Positions 45,293-55,090 are shown, counted from the stretch's first letter. The stretch is 64,000 nucleotides of DNA from Aromatoleum petrolei (GCF_017894385.1 NZ_CP059560.1:3162001-3226000), one strand, 5' to 3'. The notes: generated from the letters alone by a model not told the origin. Made by a program: numbers and translations.

Positions 45293-46209
45293 GCGTCGCC
45301 GCGGCTTTGCCCGACACCATCCGCGTGCTCGAACGCGGCTGGCTGTCGGCCAACAACATCGTCCTCTTCGACGGCGACCGGGCGACCGTGGTGGACAGCG
45401 GCTACGTCAGCCACGGCGAGCAGACTGTCGCGCTGTTGCGCGAGGTGCTGCAAGGGCGGCGGCTCACCGAGCTCGTCAATACGCACTCGCATTCCGACCA
45501 CATCGGCGGCAATGCCCTGCTGCAGCGCACCTTCGGCTGCACGATCAGCGTTCCTGCCGGCATGCTGCCGACGGTCGCGGCGTGGGACGAGGACGCGTTG
45601 CTCCTGACGACTGCCGCGCAGTCGGGCGAGCGTTTTCATGCCGACCATGCAGTCCATCCGGGCGACATGCTGCAGATGGGCGGCCTCGCGTGGCAGGCGA
45701 TTGCCGCACCCGGTCACGACATGGACGCGCTGGTGTTCCACAACCCGGATCGTCGCATCCTGATTTCGGGTGACGCGCTGTGGCGCGACGGCTTCGGCAT
45801 CCTGTTCGCCGAGGTGCTGGGGACCGGCGACGGTATCGGCGCAACGCGGCGCACGCTGGAGGCCATCGCGCGCCTGGCGGTGGATGTCGTGATCCCCGGG
45901 CACGGTGCGCCCTTCGTCGAGTTCGACGACGCCCTCGCGCGCGCCTTCGCCCGTCTGCGTGCGTTCGAGGAGGATGGCGCGCGCATGGCGCGCAACGCGA
46001 TCCGTGCCTGCGTGACCTTTTCGCTGCTCGATGCGCGCAGCATGCCGATCGACATGCTCGCGGAACATCTCGCCAGCGTGCCGTTGTACCGTGAGGCCAA
46101 TGCGCGCTTTCTTGGCTTGGCCCCGGATGCACTGGCAGACTGGCTGCTTGCGGAACTCACGCGGGCCGGGGTGGCGCGGCGCGAGGGGGGGCTGCTCGTC
46201 GCTGTCTGA
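45289..46209 (+). CDS. Metallo-beta-lactamase-fold hydrolase
   Basis: A 306-residue MBL-fold protein with the zinc motif NTHSHSDHIGG near residues 64-74, then APGHDMDALVF and ISGDALWRDGFG and the last ligand in IPGHGAPF. Members hydrolyse thioesters, lactones or phosphodiesters; the substrate is unknown. It shows little resemblance to the other MBL protein at 37577. It is coupled to the two DUF1289 genes by an ATGA overlap and followed by 89 bases before rapZ. Confidence 0.82.
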   Translation: MSVAAALPDTIRVLERGWLSANNIVLFDGDRATVVDSGYVSHGEQTVALLREVLQGRRLTELVNTHSHSDHIGGNALLQRTFGCTISVPAGMLPTVAAWDEDALLLTTAAQSGERFHADHAVHPGDMLQMGGLAWQAIAAPGHDMDALVFHNPDRRILISGDALWRDGFGILFAEVLGTGDGIGATRRTLEAIARLAVDVVIPGHGAPFVEFDDALARAFARLRAFEEDGARMARNAIRACVTFSLLDARSMPIDMLAEHLASVPLYREANARFLGLAPDALADWLLAELTRAGVARREGGLLVAV

Positions 46210-46298
46210 TTAGACTTTAGTCATAGGTTTTGCCGCCCGGCGCTGGCCGTGGGGCCTCGCTTTGGCGATAATCGACGCTCCACGCGGAGTATCGGGTC

Positions 46299-47177
46299 AT
46301 GCAGATCGTCCTTATCAGCGGCTTGTCGGGTTCCGGGAAGAGCGTCGCACTCAAGGTGCTCGAAGACGCGGGCTATTACGCGGTAGACAATCTGCCGGCG
46401 AGCCTGCTGCCCAAGCTCGTGGCGGAATTGCGGCGGCTCGGCCACGGGCGTGTCGCCGTCGCGGTCGACGTGCGCTCCGGCGCCAACATCGCGGCCCTGC
46501 CGCAGAAGGTCGAAGACTTGCGCCGGACGGTCGGTGACCTGCGCGTGATCTTCCTCGAGGCGCGTGACGATGCGTTGATCGCGCGCTTCTCCGAAACGCG
46601 CCGGCGCCACCCCCTCGCGAGCGAAGGCGTCTCGCTCGAGGAGGCGATCCAGAAGGAGCGCGACGCGCTCGAATCGGTCGCCGCCCTCGGCCATCGCATC
46701 GACACCAGCGACCTGCAGGCGAACACGCTGCGTGCGTGGATCAAGGATTTCATGCAGATCGAGGCGACCGCGGGGCTCACGCTGATGTTCCAGTCCTTCG
46801 GCTTCAAGTACGGCATTCCGCTCGACGCCGACAACGTGTTCGACGTGCGCTGCCTGCCCAATCCGCATTACGACCCGCTGCTGCGGCCCTTTACCGGCAA
46901 GGACAAGCCGGTGATCGATTTCCTCGAGAACATGCCCGAAGTCGCGCGCATGTACGAGGACATCCGCAGCTTCGTCGCCAACTGGCTGCCCAGCTACGCG
47001 CGCGACAACCGCAGCTATCTCACCGTCGCGATCGGCTGCACCGGGGGGCAGCACCGCTCCGTGTACCTAGCCGAGAAACTGGGGCAGCACTTTGCCGCGT
47101 CCGTGCGCGTGCTGGTGCGCCATCGCTCGGCCGTGCGGCGTGCGCTGGACCACGCGCAGCGGCCGGCGGACCAGTGA
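46299..47177 (+). CDS. rapZ: RNase adapter protein RapZ
   Basis: Nucleotide- and RNA-binding protein of 292 residues (YvcJ/RapZ family) with Walker A GLSGSGKS at 8-15 and the C-terminal [11 protein letters not shown] segment. In E. coli it directs RNase E to the small RNA GlmZ and so controls glucosamine-6-phosphate synthesis. The usual rpoN/pts neighbours are not here. GATAAT at 46267-46272 may be its -10 box. It overlaps the next gene by 4 bases (GTGA). Confidence 0.93.
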   Translation: MQIVLISGLSGSGKSVALKVLEDAGYYAVDNLPASLLPKLVAELRRLGHGRVAVAVDVRSGANIAALPQKVEDLRRTVGDLRVIFLEARDDALIARFSETRRRHPLASEGVSLEEAIQKERDALESVAALGHRIDTSDLQANTLRAWIKDFMQIEATAGLTLMFQSFGFKYGIPLDADNVFDVRCLPNPHYDPLLRPFTGKDKPVIDFLENMPEVARMYEDIRSFVANWLPSYARDNRSYLTVAIGCTGGQHRSVYLAEKLGQHFAASVRVLVRHRSAVRRALDHAQRPADQ

Positions 47178-47563
47178 AGGCGCGTCTGTCCGAGTGGATC
47201 GTCCTGCTGCGGCCGGGCGACTGGCTCGTGCTCGCCGGCGCGTTGTCGGTGTGCGTGCTGTCGGCGCTGGCGTTGTGGCGTGGCGGGGCGCCGGACAAGG
47301 CGGTCGTGCGCGCAGGCGGCAAGGTTTTCGCCGAAGCCGGGCTCGCGCGCGCGCAGGTGGTCGAGGTGCCCGGCCCGCTGGGCATCACCCGCATCGAGAT
47401 CGAGCCCGGCCGCGCGCGCGTCGCGTCCGACCCCGGGCCGCGCCAGTACTGCGTGCGCCAGGGCTGGCTGACGCGTTCGGGGGCAGTGGCGATCTGCGCC
47501 CCCAACCAGGTGTCGCTGAGCCTCGCCGGCGGTGCGGCCGACTATGACTCCCTCAACTATTGA
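47174..47563 (+). CDS. NusG domain II-containing membrane-anchored protein
   Basis: A 129-residue protein with one N-terminal membrane helix (about 14-36) and an extracytoplasmic NusG-domain-II-like beta domain ([21 protein letters not shown], two cysteines that could pair). The GTG start at 47174 overlaps the rapZ stop. It is followed at once by the Gx-family membrane protein, a pairing seen in many bacteria near quinone or electron-transfer genes. Function is not established. Confidence 0.75.
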   Translation: MKARLSEWIVLLRPGDWLVLAGALSVCVLSALALWRGGAPDKAVVRAGGKVFAEAGLARAQVVEVPGPLGITRIEIEPGRARVASDPGPRQYCVRQGWLTRSGAVAICAPNQVSLSLAGGAADYDSLNY

Positions 47564-48071
47564 GATCGTTCCGACCGCGGACGACCGGCGCATCGCGCGC
47601 CTGGCCGCCGCCGCGATCGTGCTCACCGTCGCCGAGGCCGCGATCCCCCTGCCGTTGCCGGGGGTGAAACCGGGCCTGGCGAACATCGTGACCCTGGTCG
47701 TGCTCGCACGCTGGGGCTGGCGCGATGCCGTATGGGTGGCGCTGCTGCGCGTGTTCGCCGGCGGCCTGCTGCTCGGCCAGCTTTTCGCGCCCGGTTTTTT
47801 CCTCAGCCTCTCGGGTTCGCTCGCCAGCCTCGCCACGCTCGGCCTTGCGATGCACTTGCCGCGCCGCTGGTTTGGCCCCGTGAGCCTCAGCGTTTTCGCC
47901 GCCTTCGCGCACATCGGTGGCCAGCTCCTGCTCGCGCGGCTGTGGCTCGTGCCCCACGATGGCGTGTTCTACCTCGTGCCGGTGTTCGCCCTTGCCGCGA
48001 CGGTGTTCGGCCTGGTTAACGGATTGGTGGCCGCGAAGCTGATGCAGGGCGGGGACCGAGGGAAGAACTGA
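47544..48071 (+). CDS. Gx transporter family / heptaprenyl diphosphate synthase component I-like membrane protein
   Basis: A 175-residue protein with about five membrane helices and the family segment PLPLPGVKPGLANIVTLV near residues 35-52. Relatives are annotated as component I of heptaprenyl diphosphate synthase or as Gx transporters; neither role is proven. The ATG at 47544 overlaps the NusG-domain gene by 20 bases; a GTG at 47532 is also possible. It ends directly against the convergent ruvC stop. Confidence 0.75.
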   Translation: MTPSTIEIVPTADDRRIARLAAAAIVLTVAEAAIPLPLPGVKPGLANIVTLVVLARWGWRDAVWVALLRVFAGGLLLGQLFAPGFFLSLSGSLASLATLGLAMHLPRRWFGPVSLSVFAAFAHIGGQLLLARLWLVPHDGVFYLVPVFALAATVFGLVNGLVAAKLMQGGDRGKN

Positions 48072-48626
48072 TCACGGCATGACGAGGATGCGTCCGGCGC
48101 GCCGGCGCCCGCCAATCCCGCCCGCAAGCCCTTCGCCGCCATGCGCGTGGCAGATCGCGCACGCGAGGGCGTCGGCCGCGTCCGGGCTGGGGCTGCCGTC
48201 GAGCGACAGCAGCCGCTGCACCATGTGCTGCACCTGTTCCTTGTTCGCCTTGCCGTAGCCGACCACCGCCTGTTTGACCTGCAGCGCCGTGTACTCATGC
48301 ACCGGCAGGTCGCAGGACACGGCGCCGCAGATCACCGCGCCGCGCGCCTGCCCGAGCAGCAGCGTGGATTGGGGGTTCACGTTAACGAACACCTTCTCCA
48401 CCGCAGCCTGGTCCGGCGTGTAGGTCGTGATGACCTCGCGCACGCCATCAAGCAACGTCTTCAGCCGCCCCGGCAGCTCCCCGTCGCGCGTCCGGATGCA
48501 GCCGCTGGCGACGTAGCGCAACTGGCTGCCGAGCTTGTCGATGACGCCGAAGCCCGTGATGCGCAGCCCCGGGTCGAGTCCCAGGATGCGGGTAGCGACG
48601 ATGCGTGATGCGGATGTGACCTTCAT
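48072..48626 (-). CDS. ruvC: Holliday junction resolvase RuvC
   Basis: Endonuclease (184 aa) that cuts Holliday junctions together with RuvAB. The RNase H-like acidic residues are in [22 protein letters not shown] and PDAADALA. It has about 10 more N-terminal residues than most RuvC proteins; a shorter start near the ILGLDPG strand is possible, and no clear ribosome site decides. ruvA and ruvB are not adjacent. It is divergent from the GDSL autotransporter gene. Confidence 0.93.
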   Translation of the reverse strand: MKVTSASRIVATRILGLDPGLRITGFGVIDKLGSQLRYVASGCIRTRDGELPGRLKTLLDGVREVITTYTPDQAAVEKVFVNVNPQSTLLLGQARGAVICGAVSCDLPVHEYTALQVKQAVVGYGKANKEQVQHMVQRLLSLDGSPSPDAADALACAICHAHGGEGLAGGIGGRRRAGRILVMP

Positions 48627-48789
48627 CCGTGCATTCTAAAGGAAGGCCGCCTATCCTCACCGCGTCTGCCGTTACACATCGTGCCTTGCATGACGTCGGG
48701 GTTAAGGTCGCATAATGCCGCTACAATACCCGCCCCCTTCGCACCTTGCCGCGCGTCGCTTCGCGACCGGAACCAACAGGAGATCCCCG

Positions 48790-50607
48790 ATGACCAGACC
48801 GATCCTGCTCGGCATCGCCGTTGCGGCCGCATTCAGCGCGAGCGCGACTGCCGCGGATTTCAGCAACATGTATTTCTTCGGCGACAGCCTGAGCGATGCC
48901 GGCAGTTTCTCGGCCCTCGTCCCGCCCGGGACTGGCCGCTTCACGACCAACCCGGGGCCGGTTTGGAGCGAGAATCTCGCCGCCGCGCTCGGGACGGATG
49001 CCGTGCCGGCCTTGGCCGGCGGTACCAACTACGCGATGGGCGGCGCGCGCGTGACGTCCCTGCCGGGCTATCCGGACGCCGATCCGACCCGTTTCGCCAC
49101 GCCGATCCGCAGCCAGATCGACGCCTATCTCGCCTCCACCGGCGGCCGGGCGGATCCGGGCGCCCTGTATTCCGTATGGGGCGGCGCGAACGACCTGTTC
49201 CTCGCTCTGGAGACATCCGGAAACCCGCTCGGCGACATCGTCACGGCCGCCACCGATCAGGTCGCGGCGGTCGGCGCGCTGAAGGCCGCCGGCGCACGCT
49301 ACATTCTCGTCGCCACGATGCCCGACATCGGTGCCACGCCCTTCGGCGTCTCGGTCGGTCCGGTCAATGCTGCGGGGATCACGGCGCTGTCCAGCGCCTA
49401 CAGCCAGGTGCTGTACGGCGGTCTGGCCGCAGCGCGGATCCAGGTGATCCCGCTCGACACCTTTTCCCTGCTGCGCGAAGTAGGCGCCGATCCCGCACGC
49501 TACGGCTTTGCGAACGTCACGACCCCGGCCTGCGGGGCGACGCCCTCGCTGGTATGCACGTCGGCCGACTTCGTCGCCCCCGACGCCGACCAGAGCTTCC
49601 TGTTCGCCGACAGCGTCCATCCGAGCACCGCCGGCCATCGCGTGATCGCGGACTATGCGCTGAGCGTGCTGCGCGCGCCGGGCGCGGTCTCGCTGCTGGC
49701 GGAGTCGCCGCTGTACACCCGCGAGGCGCTCTACTCCACGGTGCAGGACCAGCTCGCGCTCAGTGCCTGGGCGCGCGGGCAGAGCGGGCACAACCTGTGG
49801 GCGAGTCTGGGCGGCGGACGCGTCAAATACTCGTCGAGCGAGGCGGTGCCCGGCGCCAGCGGCAACCCCTACGACCTCGCCGTGGGCGTCGATACCTGGC
49901 TCACGCCCTCGCTCAGCGTCGGTGCTGCCGTCGGCCTGGCGACGCTGGATGCCGACTTCTCCGCGGATGGAGGCGACTATGCACAGCGTGAGCAGACCGT
50001 CGCGCTGTATGCCGGCTATCGCAGCGGGGCCCTGCACGCGATGGCGGTCGGCGCTTTCGGCAGCATCGACTACGATATTCGCCGCGATCTCACCCTCGGC
50101 GCCGCGCAGCGCGCCATGAAGGGCTCCACCTCGGGCACCAACCTCTCGCTGGGCATGTTCGCCGGCTATGACTTCACTGCCGGCGCGCTGCGTCACGGCC
50201 CGACGCTGGGTGTGCATCTGCAACAGGTCGAGGTCGACGGTTTCACCGAGAAGGGGCAGTCATCGACGACGATGTCCTTCCGTAGCCAGGACCGCAACTC
50301 TCTGCTCGGCAGCGTCGGTTATCGGGCGAGCTGGAATCTTGGCCGCTACTTGCCGTACGCGCGCGTGGCCCTCAACCACGACTTCGAGGACGACGACCGC
50401 ACGGTACGCGCCAACCTCGCCAGCCTGCCGGCCAACGGCTTCGCGCTGCCCGCCTTCGCCCCCGAGCGCACCTGGGGCTCGGCCGTCGTAGGCGTCGGCG
50501 CGAAGTTCTCTCCGACGCTGAGCGGCAACGTTGCGCTATCGACGCGCGTCGCGCAGGACGACGTGCGCGTCTGGGCGCTGCAGGCGGGGCTCAGCCTCGG
50601 TTTCTGA
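48790..50607 (+). CDS. GDSL-type autotransporter esterase
   Basis: Outer-membrane esterase of EstA type, 605 residues. A signal peptide (1-21, ending ATA) precedes the GDSL passenger domain with Ser33 (FFGDSLSDAG), the WGGANDLF block and the Asp274/His277 pair (DSVHPSTAGH). The last ~270 residues form an autotransporter beta-barrel ending in the typical terminal Phe (LSLGF). It would display lipase or esterase activity at the cell surface. The ATG follows AGGAGATCCCCG. It is monocistronic and convergent with the next gene. Confidence 0.9.
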   Translation: MTRPILLGIAVAAAFSASATAADFSNMYFFGDSLSDAGSFSALVPPGTGRFTTNPGPVWSENLAAALGTDAVPALAGGTNYAMGGARVTSLPGYPDADPTRFATPIRSQIDAYLASTGGRADPGALYSVWGGANDLFLALETSGNPLGDIVTAATDQVAAVGALKAAGARYILVATMPDIGATPFGVSVGPVNAAGITALSSAYSQVLYGGLAAARIQVIPLDTFSLLREVGADPARYGFANVTTPACGATPSLVCTSADFVAPDADQSFLFADSVHPSTAGHRVIADYALSVLRAPGAVSLLAESPLYTREALYSTVQDQLALSAWARGQSGHNLWASLGGGRVKYSSSEAVPGASGNPYDLAVGVDTWLTPSLSVGAAVGLATLDADFSADGGDYAQREQTVALYAGYRSGALHAMAVGAFGSIDYDIRRDLTLGAAQRAMKGSTSGTNLSLGMFAGYDFTAGALRHGPTLGVHLQQVEVDGFTEKGQSSTTMSFRSQDRNSLLGSVGYRASWNLGRYLPYARVALNHDFEDDDRTVRANLASLPANGFALPAFAPERTWGSAVVGVGAKFSPTLSGNVALSTRVAQDDVRVWALQAGLSLGF

Positions 50608-50617
50608 CCAGTTACGG

Positions 50618-50649
50618 GCGGCGGGGCATGCTCACATGCCCGTTGCCGC
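50618..50649. terminator. Hairpin between convergent genes
   Basis: A 7-bp stem GGGCATG/CATGCCC with a CTCA loop (50624-50641) is extended by an outer GCGGC/GCCGC stem. It can serve both strands. The stop codon of the minus-strand gene (50632-50634) lies in the loop. No T-tract. Confidence 0.45.
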
Positions 50650-51150
50650 AAACCAGGCGCCGTTCGGATTCGTCACGAAGATGACCGGCGCAAGGCAGGG
50701 CTGTGGCAGGTCCAGTTGAGCCTCGATGTAGGCGTTACCCTCCTCGGTGGCCGGGAAGAGTCCGGTCGTGAGGTTCAGCACCTGCGCGCTGGGCGGATCG
50801 GTCTGCATATTCACGGTCTGGCAACTCACGATGGCGCGGAAGTTGGGGACCGTGTTCTTGCCCCGGTTTTGAGCGGGTACAGCCGGATCGTCGGCGAACA
50901 CCAAGCCTGTAACGCGAATTTCAAGCTTTCCTTGGGTGGTGAGTTCTCCCTTGACGGGACCGATCGCCCACGGAAGCCCGCCGCCGTTCACTCCGCGGAT
51001 CGGGTTGGCCGATCCGGTATAGGGGCGCGATACCCCCACCATCGTGTCGAACTCGAGGATCTTGTCCTGTCGGCCCGCAGCCACGGCCGCAGAACTCAGC
51101 AGTCCGCTTGCGGCCAGCATGCAGATGCCTGTCAGTGCGAGTCGTTTCAT
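50632..51150 (-). CDS. Exported protein of unknown function
   Basis: Not recognised. The 172-residue product has a signal peptide (MKRLALTGICMLAASGLLSS, cleavage about AVA-AG at 24-26). The mature part contains VSRPYTGSANPIRGVNGGG and RVTGLVFADDPAV and two cysteines (near 118 and 153) that could form a disulfide. The pattern is beta-rich and resembles a small secreted or periplasmic domain. GGAGA lies 5 bases before the ATG. It stands alone and converges on the esterase gene. Confidence 0.72.
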   Translation of the reverse strand: MKRLALTGICMLAASGLLSSAAVAAGRQDKILEFDTMVGVSRPYTGSANPIRGVNGGGLPWAIGPVKGELTTQGKLEIRVTGLVFADDPAVPAQNRGKNTVPNFRAIVSCQTVNMQTDPPSAQVLNLTTGLFPATEEGNAYIEAQLDLPQPCLAPVIFVTNPNGAWFAATGM

Positions 51151-51268
51151 TTTTGTCTCCTTGTCGGGTGGCCGCGTCAGGCGAATTTCGTCTGCGGGCC
51201 ATTGGTGAACGCGACTGCCCTGCGCAATATTCCGCAGGCGCGAGCGTCGGGGGGAAACTGCTCCCGAT

Positions 51269-51296
51269 TTGACAAAACCCATGAGCACTGTATGGC
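51269..51296 (+). promoter_or_regulatory. Candidate sigma-70 promoter for the coiled-coil exported protein
   Basis: A perfect -35 TTGACA (51269-51274) is followed after 16 bases by TATGGC (51291-51296), a weak -10; GCTAAT four bases on is an alternative. The leader to the ATG at 51416 would be about 110 bases. Confidence 0.45.
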
Positions 51297-51415
51297 TAAT
51301 GAGCTAGACTTCTGTCATGGGCGGCGCGCCGTCCCGTCCCGTTTTCGGATGAAGCCACGGGAGGCTGGAAGCGGGGAAGGTTAAGCATCGGAATACGCAA
51401 AACAAGGGGAAAAGC

Positions 51416-52336
51416 ATGAAGAACGGATCGAAACTCGCCATCGGGGCCGCGCTGGTCGCGGGCGCGGGCTTTCTCGGATCGCCCGATGTGTTCGCTGACG
51501 TGCAGTCGGCCCGTGTCGTGGCCGCCGAGGAAGCGCGGATGAAAAGCGACTTTGCGCGCATGCTCGAAAGCACCAGGGAGCTCAACAAGGCACTCAAGCG
51601 CGTCGGCGAGGAGCGCAAGGTGGACAATTCGCGGGTCGTGCAGGACAACGAGGCGAGGATCAAGCAGGCCGAAGCCGCGGCGGCCGAGGGCAAGACGCTC
51701 GACGCACGCCTGATGCTCGAAGACGCCTACCTCGGCGCCAAGCTCGCCATCGCCGAACTCGTGAAGCCTGCGACTGGCGCGGCCAGACCCGCTGCACCGG
51801 CAGCGGTCACGGACCCGCGCGAGCAGAAGGAGTATGCCGCGCGCAAGGACTCCACCAAGGCGCTGCGCGACGCGCTGGCGCGCATCGCCGAAGAGAAGAA
51901 CGACGACAAGGGTCGGGCCGAGGTGAAGGTCGTTGACAAGCTGATGGCCGATGCCGATGCGACGCTCGCCGAGAACGCCAAGCGCGGTCGCGCCATCCTC
52001 GATCACGCCTACCTGCGCACCAAGGTCCAGATCGAGCGTCTGCGCGGCGGCGAAACGCTGGTGCGCACGCTGCAGTTCGACAGCAAGGGTGACGAATACC
52101 GTTACGAGCAGGATCGCAACGAGACCTACCGCCTGCTGATTCCCATGCTGGTTCCGAACGGCAGTGCGCGCGAGGCGCAGATCAAGGGCACGCTCGACCG
52201 TGCCGCCAAATTGCGCGCCGACGCCGAGGCGCAGGCCAAGCGCAGCGACTTCGACGCCGCCCTCAAGACGATCGACGAATCGACGGCCGAGTACCAGAAG
52301 GCGATCCGCAACGCCGGCGTGCTGCTGCCCGGCTGA
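51416..52336 (+). CDS. Exported helical protein with an internal duplication
   Basis: Not recognised. The 306-residue product has a signal peptide (1-27, VFA) and a Lys/Glu/Ala-rich helical, probably coiled-coil body. Two parts are similar: residues 52-115 and 146-209 share the pattern ST-x2-L-x2-AL-x-R-[VI]-x-EE and end in L-[ED]-x-AYL-x-[AT]-K-[LV]-x-I, joined by a Pro/Ala linker. A third, partial helical unit may follow at about 258-300. The domain FDSKGDEYRYEQDRNETYRLL lies between. The ATG has AAGGGGAAAAGC upstream. A structural envelope role is possible; nothing shows it. Confidence 0.72.
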   Translation: MKNGSKLAIGAALVAGAGFLGSPDVFADVQSARVVAAEEARMKSDFARMLESTRELNKALKRVGEERKVDNSRVVQDNEARIKQAEAAAAEGKTLDARLMLEDAYLGAKLAIAELVKPATGAARPAAPAAVTDPREQKEYAARKDSTKALRDALARIAEEKNDDKGRAEVKVVDKLMADADATLAENAKRGRAILDHAYLRTKVQIERLRGGETLVRTLQFDSKGDEYRYEQDRNETYRLLIPMLVPNGSAREAQIKGTLDRAAKLRADAEAQAKRSDFDAALKTIDESTAEYQKAIRNAGVLLPG

Positions 52337-52355
52337 TCCCGCCGCCGCAACAAGG

Positions 52356-52391
52356 AAATCGGCCAGCCAGCATGTGCTGGCGGGCCGATTT
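52356..52391. terminator. Bidirectional terminator between the helical protein gene and dctA
   Basis: AAATCGGCC (52356-52364) pairs with GGCCGATTT (52383-52391), with a second inner stem CCAGC/GCTGG and an ATGT loop. Short A and T runs flank both sides, so it fits both convergent transcripts. Confidence 0.65.
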
Positions 52392-52417
52392 GCATCCCGC
52401 TGCCGAAAGCGGCGTGC

Positions 52418-53803
52418 TTACGCGCGGGCGGGCACGGCGAGCTGCGGCATTTCGGTGGCTTCTTCCACCCTGGCCACCGCCGGGCGGACGTCCATGTGCG
52501 CGTCCTGCAGATCGAGCACGGCCTCCGGATCGTCGGCCTCCTCGACCGTCTCGTTGTTAAGGTGGCGGTTCAGCACCTTCATGTCGACATCCTTGCACCA
52601 CTTCGCGACGACCACGGTCGCCACGCTGTTGCCGATCAGGTTGGTCAGCGCACGCGCTTCCGACATGAAGCGGTCGATGCCGAGGATCAGCGCGAGGCCC
52701 GCGACGGGTACGCCGCCGACGGCCGACAGCGTTGCCGCCAGCACGATGAAGCCGCTGCCGGTGATGCCGGCCGCGCCCTTCGAGGTCAGCAGCAGCACCG
52801 CAAGCAGGGTCACCTGCTGCGTGATGTCGAGCGGGGTGTTGGTCGCCTGGGCGATGAACACGGCTGCCATCGTCAGGTAGATCGAGGTGCCGTCGAGGTT
52901 GAACGAGTAGCCCGTCGGGACCACCAGGCCGACCGTCGACTTCTTGCAGCCGAGGTTTTCCATCTTCGCCATCAGGCGCGGCAGCGCGGATTCCGACGAC
53001 GAGGTGCCCAGCACGATCAGCAGCTCTTCCTTGATGTAGCGGATCAGCTTCACCACCGAGAAGCCGTGCGCCTTGGCAATCGTGCCCAGCACGCCGAAGA
53101 TGAAGACGATGCAGGTCAGGTAGAAGGTCGCCATCAGCATGCCCAGCTGAGCCAGTGCGCCCACGCCGTGCTTTCCGATGGTGAAGGCCATTGCGCCGAA
53201 GGCGCCGATCGGGGCGACCTTCATGATGTAGCCGACGATGCCGAAGAGCACGTGCGAGAACTTCTCGATGAAGTCGAACACCAGCGTGCCGCGGCCGCCG
53301 AACTTGTGCAGCGCGAAGCCGAACAGCACCGAGAACAGCAGCACCTGCAGGATCTCTCCCTTCGCGAAGGCATCGACGACGGTCGTCGGGATCACGTGGA
53401 GCAGGAACTCCGTCGTGCTCTGCATCTTCGACGGATCCGTATAGGCGGCGATCGCCTTCGTGTCCAGCGTCGACACGTCGATGTTCATCCCCGCGCCCGG
53501 CTTGATGACGTTCACGATCACGAGGCCGACGATCAGCGCGATCGTGCTCACGACCTCGAAGTACAGCAGCGCGAAGCCGCCGGTCTTGCCGACCTTCTTC
53601 ATGTCCTCCATGCCGGCGATGCCGACGACGACGGTACAGAAGATGATCGGGGCGATGATCATCTTGATCAGCTTGATGAAGCCGTCACCCAGCGGCTTCA
53701 TCGCGGCGCCGGTCTGGGGGTAGAAGTGCCCCAGCAGCACGCCGATCACGATCGCGACGATGACCTGGAAGTACAGCGATGTGTAAAACGGTTTCTTTGC
53801 CAA
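52418..53803 (-). CDS. dctA: C4-dicarboxylate:sodium/proton symporter
   Basis: Imports succinate, fumarate and malate across the inner membrane; 461 residues with about eight helices. Motifs of the DAACS family are clear: the Ser-rich hairpin [18 protein letters not shown], the [15 protein letters not shown] segment and [14 protein letters not shown]. The start is a TTG at 53803 with GAGGAG 7 bases upstream, giving [14 protein letters not shown], the usual DctA N-terminus. No dctBD two-component genes are adjacent. Its substrate fumarate is also that of frdABCD 1.4 kb away. Confidence 0.93.
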   Translation of the reverse strand: MAKKPFYTSLYFQVIVAIVIGVLLGHFYPQTGAAMKPLGDGFIKLIKMIIAPIIFCTVVVGIAGMEDMKKVGKTGGFALLYFEVVSTIALIVGLVIVNVIKPGAGMNIDVSTLDTKAIAAYTDPSKMQSTTEFLLHVIPTTVVDAFAKGEILQVLLFSVLFGFALHKFGGRGTLVFDFIEKFSHVLFGIVGYIMKVAPIGAFGAMAFTIGKHGVGALAQLGMLMATFYLTCIVFIFGVLGTIAKAHGFSVVKLIRYIKEELLIVLGTSSSESALPRLMAKMENLGCKKSTVGLVVPTGYSFNLDGTSIYLTMAAVFIAQATNTPLDITQQVTLLAVLLLTSKGAAGITGSGFIVLAATLSAVGGVPVAGLALILGIDRFMSEARALTNLIGNSVATVVVAKWCKDVDMKVLNRHLNNETVEEADDPEAVLDLQDAHMDVRPAVARVEEATEMPQLAVPARA

Positions 53804-53876
53804 ACCCTCTCTCCTCGGTTATTGACTGCGTGGCCGCGATTATTTCGACCGAGGGCGATCATGGGCAGTGTGTACT

Positions 53877-53904
53877 TCCGCATTGTGGATATCACTTATG
53901 CGGA
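53877..53904. promoter_or_regulatory. Inverted repeat upstream of dctA
   Basis: TCCGCAT (53877-53883) and ATGCGGA (53898-53904) are perfect inverted copies with 14 bases between, 74-101 bases upstream of the dctA start. The 21-base centre spacing, two helical turns, suits a dimeric regulator; inference only. Confidence 0.4.
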
Positions 53905-53972
53905 GCAGGGGTATGCCCGCGGAAGCGGGGGCGGACGGGGGCGTAGGGTGCGCCCGCTCGTGCAGCGGGGCG

Positions 53973-54854
53973 TCAAACCTTGCGGGCGAGCCATACCCCC
54001 AGCACGGCGACGGCCATGCCGGCGAGCGCGAACCCGGTTAGGGTTTCGCCGAACAGCAGCCAGGCCATCAGCGCTGTGGTGGGCGGAGTCAGGTAGAACA
54101 GGCTCGCCACATTGACGGCGCTGCCGCTGCGGATCAGCAGGTTGAGCAGGCTGATCGCGCCGAGCGAGAGCACGAGCACGAGCCACAGCAGCGCGAACAC
54201 GAACTGGCCGCTCCAGTCGATGTGCATCGTCTCGGTGCCCGTTGCGAGGAGGCTGGTGACGACCAGGCTGGGGATGAACTGCACGACCGAGCCGGTGCGC
54301 AGGTCGAAGCGCGGGCAGAAGCGCTTCTGGTAAAGCGTGCCGATGGTGATGCCGCCCAGCGCCGTCAGCGCCGGTGTCAGCATCCACCCCAGCTCCGCCG
54401 CCGACATGCCGACCGCGACCTTGTTGCTCACCACCAGCGTGACACCGACGAAGCCCAGCACCAATCCCGTCCATTGGCGCGGCGTGACCCGCTCGCCCAG
54501 CAGCCAACCGGCGCCGAGTGCGGTCAGCAGCGGCTGCATGCCGACCACCAGGGACGAGACGCCCGCGGGCAGGCCGCGGTCGATCGACATGAACACCCCG
54601 CCCAGGTAGGTCGCCTGCACCAGCAGTCCGGCCACGCCGATGTGCATGACCTGGCGCCAGTCGCGCGGCCAGGGGGCGCGCATGGTAAATGCCAGCGCGC
54701 CCATCAGCGTGATCACCAGTACGTAGCGGGTGCTCAGGAAGGTCAGCGGCTCCGCGTAGGGCAGGCCGAACTTGGCGCCGATGAAGCCGGTGCTCCACAG
54801 CAGGACGAAGAGGAGCGGGGCAGCGGCGGTCAGGCGGGGATGGAGGGTGGCCAT
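53973..54854 (-). CDS. EamA/DMT-family transporter
   Basis: A 293-residue inner-membrane protein with ten predicted helices in two EamA halves (LLFVLLWSTGFIGAKFGL at the start; LFYLTPPTTALMAWLLFGE in the second half). Family members export amino acids or metabolites; the substrate is unknown. The ATG at 54854 is chosen because it places the first helix at residue 11; upstream codons in frame are unsupported. It is divergent from the frd operon. Confidence 0.85.
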   Translation of the reverse strand: MATLHPRLTAAAPLLFVLLWSTGFIGAKFGLPYAEPLTFLSTRYVLVITLMGALAFTMRAPWPRDWRQVMHIGVAGLLVQATYLGGVFMSIDRGLPAGVSSLVVGMQPLLTALGAGWLLGERVTPRQWTGLVLGFVGVTLVVSNKVAVGMSAAELGWMLTPALTALGGITIGTLYQKRFCPRFDLRTGSVVQFIPSLVVTSLLATGTETMHIDWSGQFVFALLWLVLVLSLGAISLLNLLIRSGSAVNVASLFYLTPPTTALMAWLLFGETLTGFALAGMAVAVLGVWLARKV

Positions 54855-55033
54855 GGCGTGTCGGGAACGTGCGTGTGCGGGCCCGGCAGGGCGGAAGTAG
54901 CCGATCTTACATGCACGTTGATGCGTGCGCCTCTTCACAGAACGGCAATTCGATGAATTTTGTCGCATATCCGGCATATTTCAACCATGCGGACATTGTG
55001 GGCGCGTAGCGCGGGAGTTACACTGGATTGCAA

Positions 55034-55061
55034 CAACGTCATAGTGTGTTCCGTGACGTTG
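55034..55061. promoter_or_regulatory. Interrupted palindrome at the frd promoter
   Basis: CAACGTCA (55034-55041) and TGACGTTG (55054-55061) are perfect inverted copies 12 bases apart, directly upstream of TATATA (55063-55068), the best -10-like box before frdA. Candidate binding site for an activator or repressor; regulator unknown. Confidence 0.55.
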
Positions 55062-55090
55062 GTATATATAAGAAGAATACGGTCGTTTTC

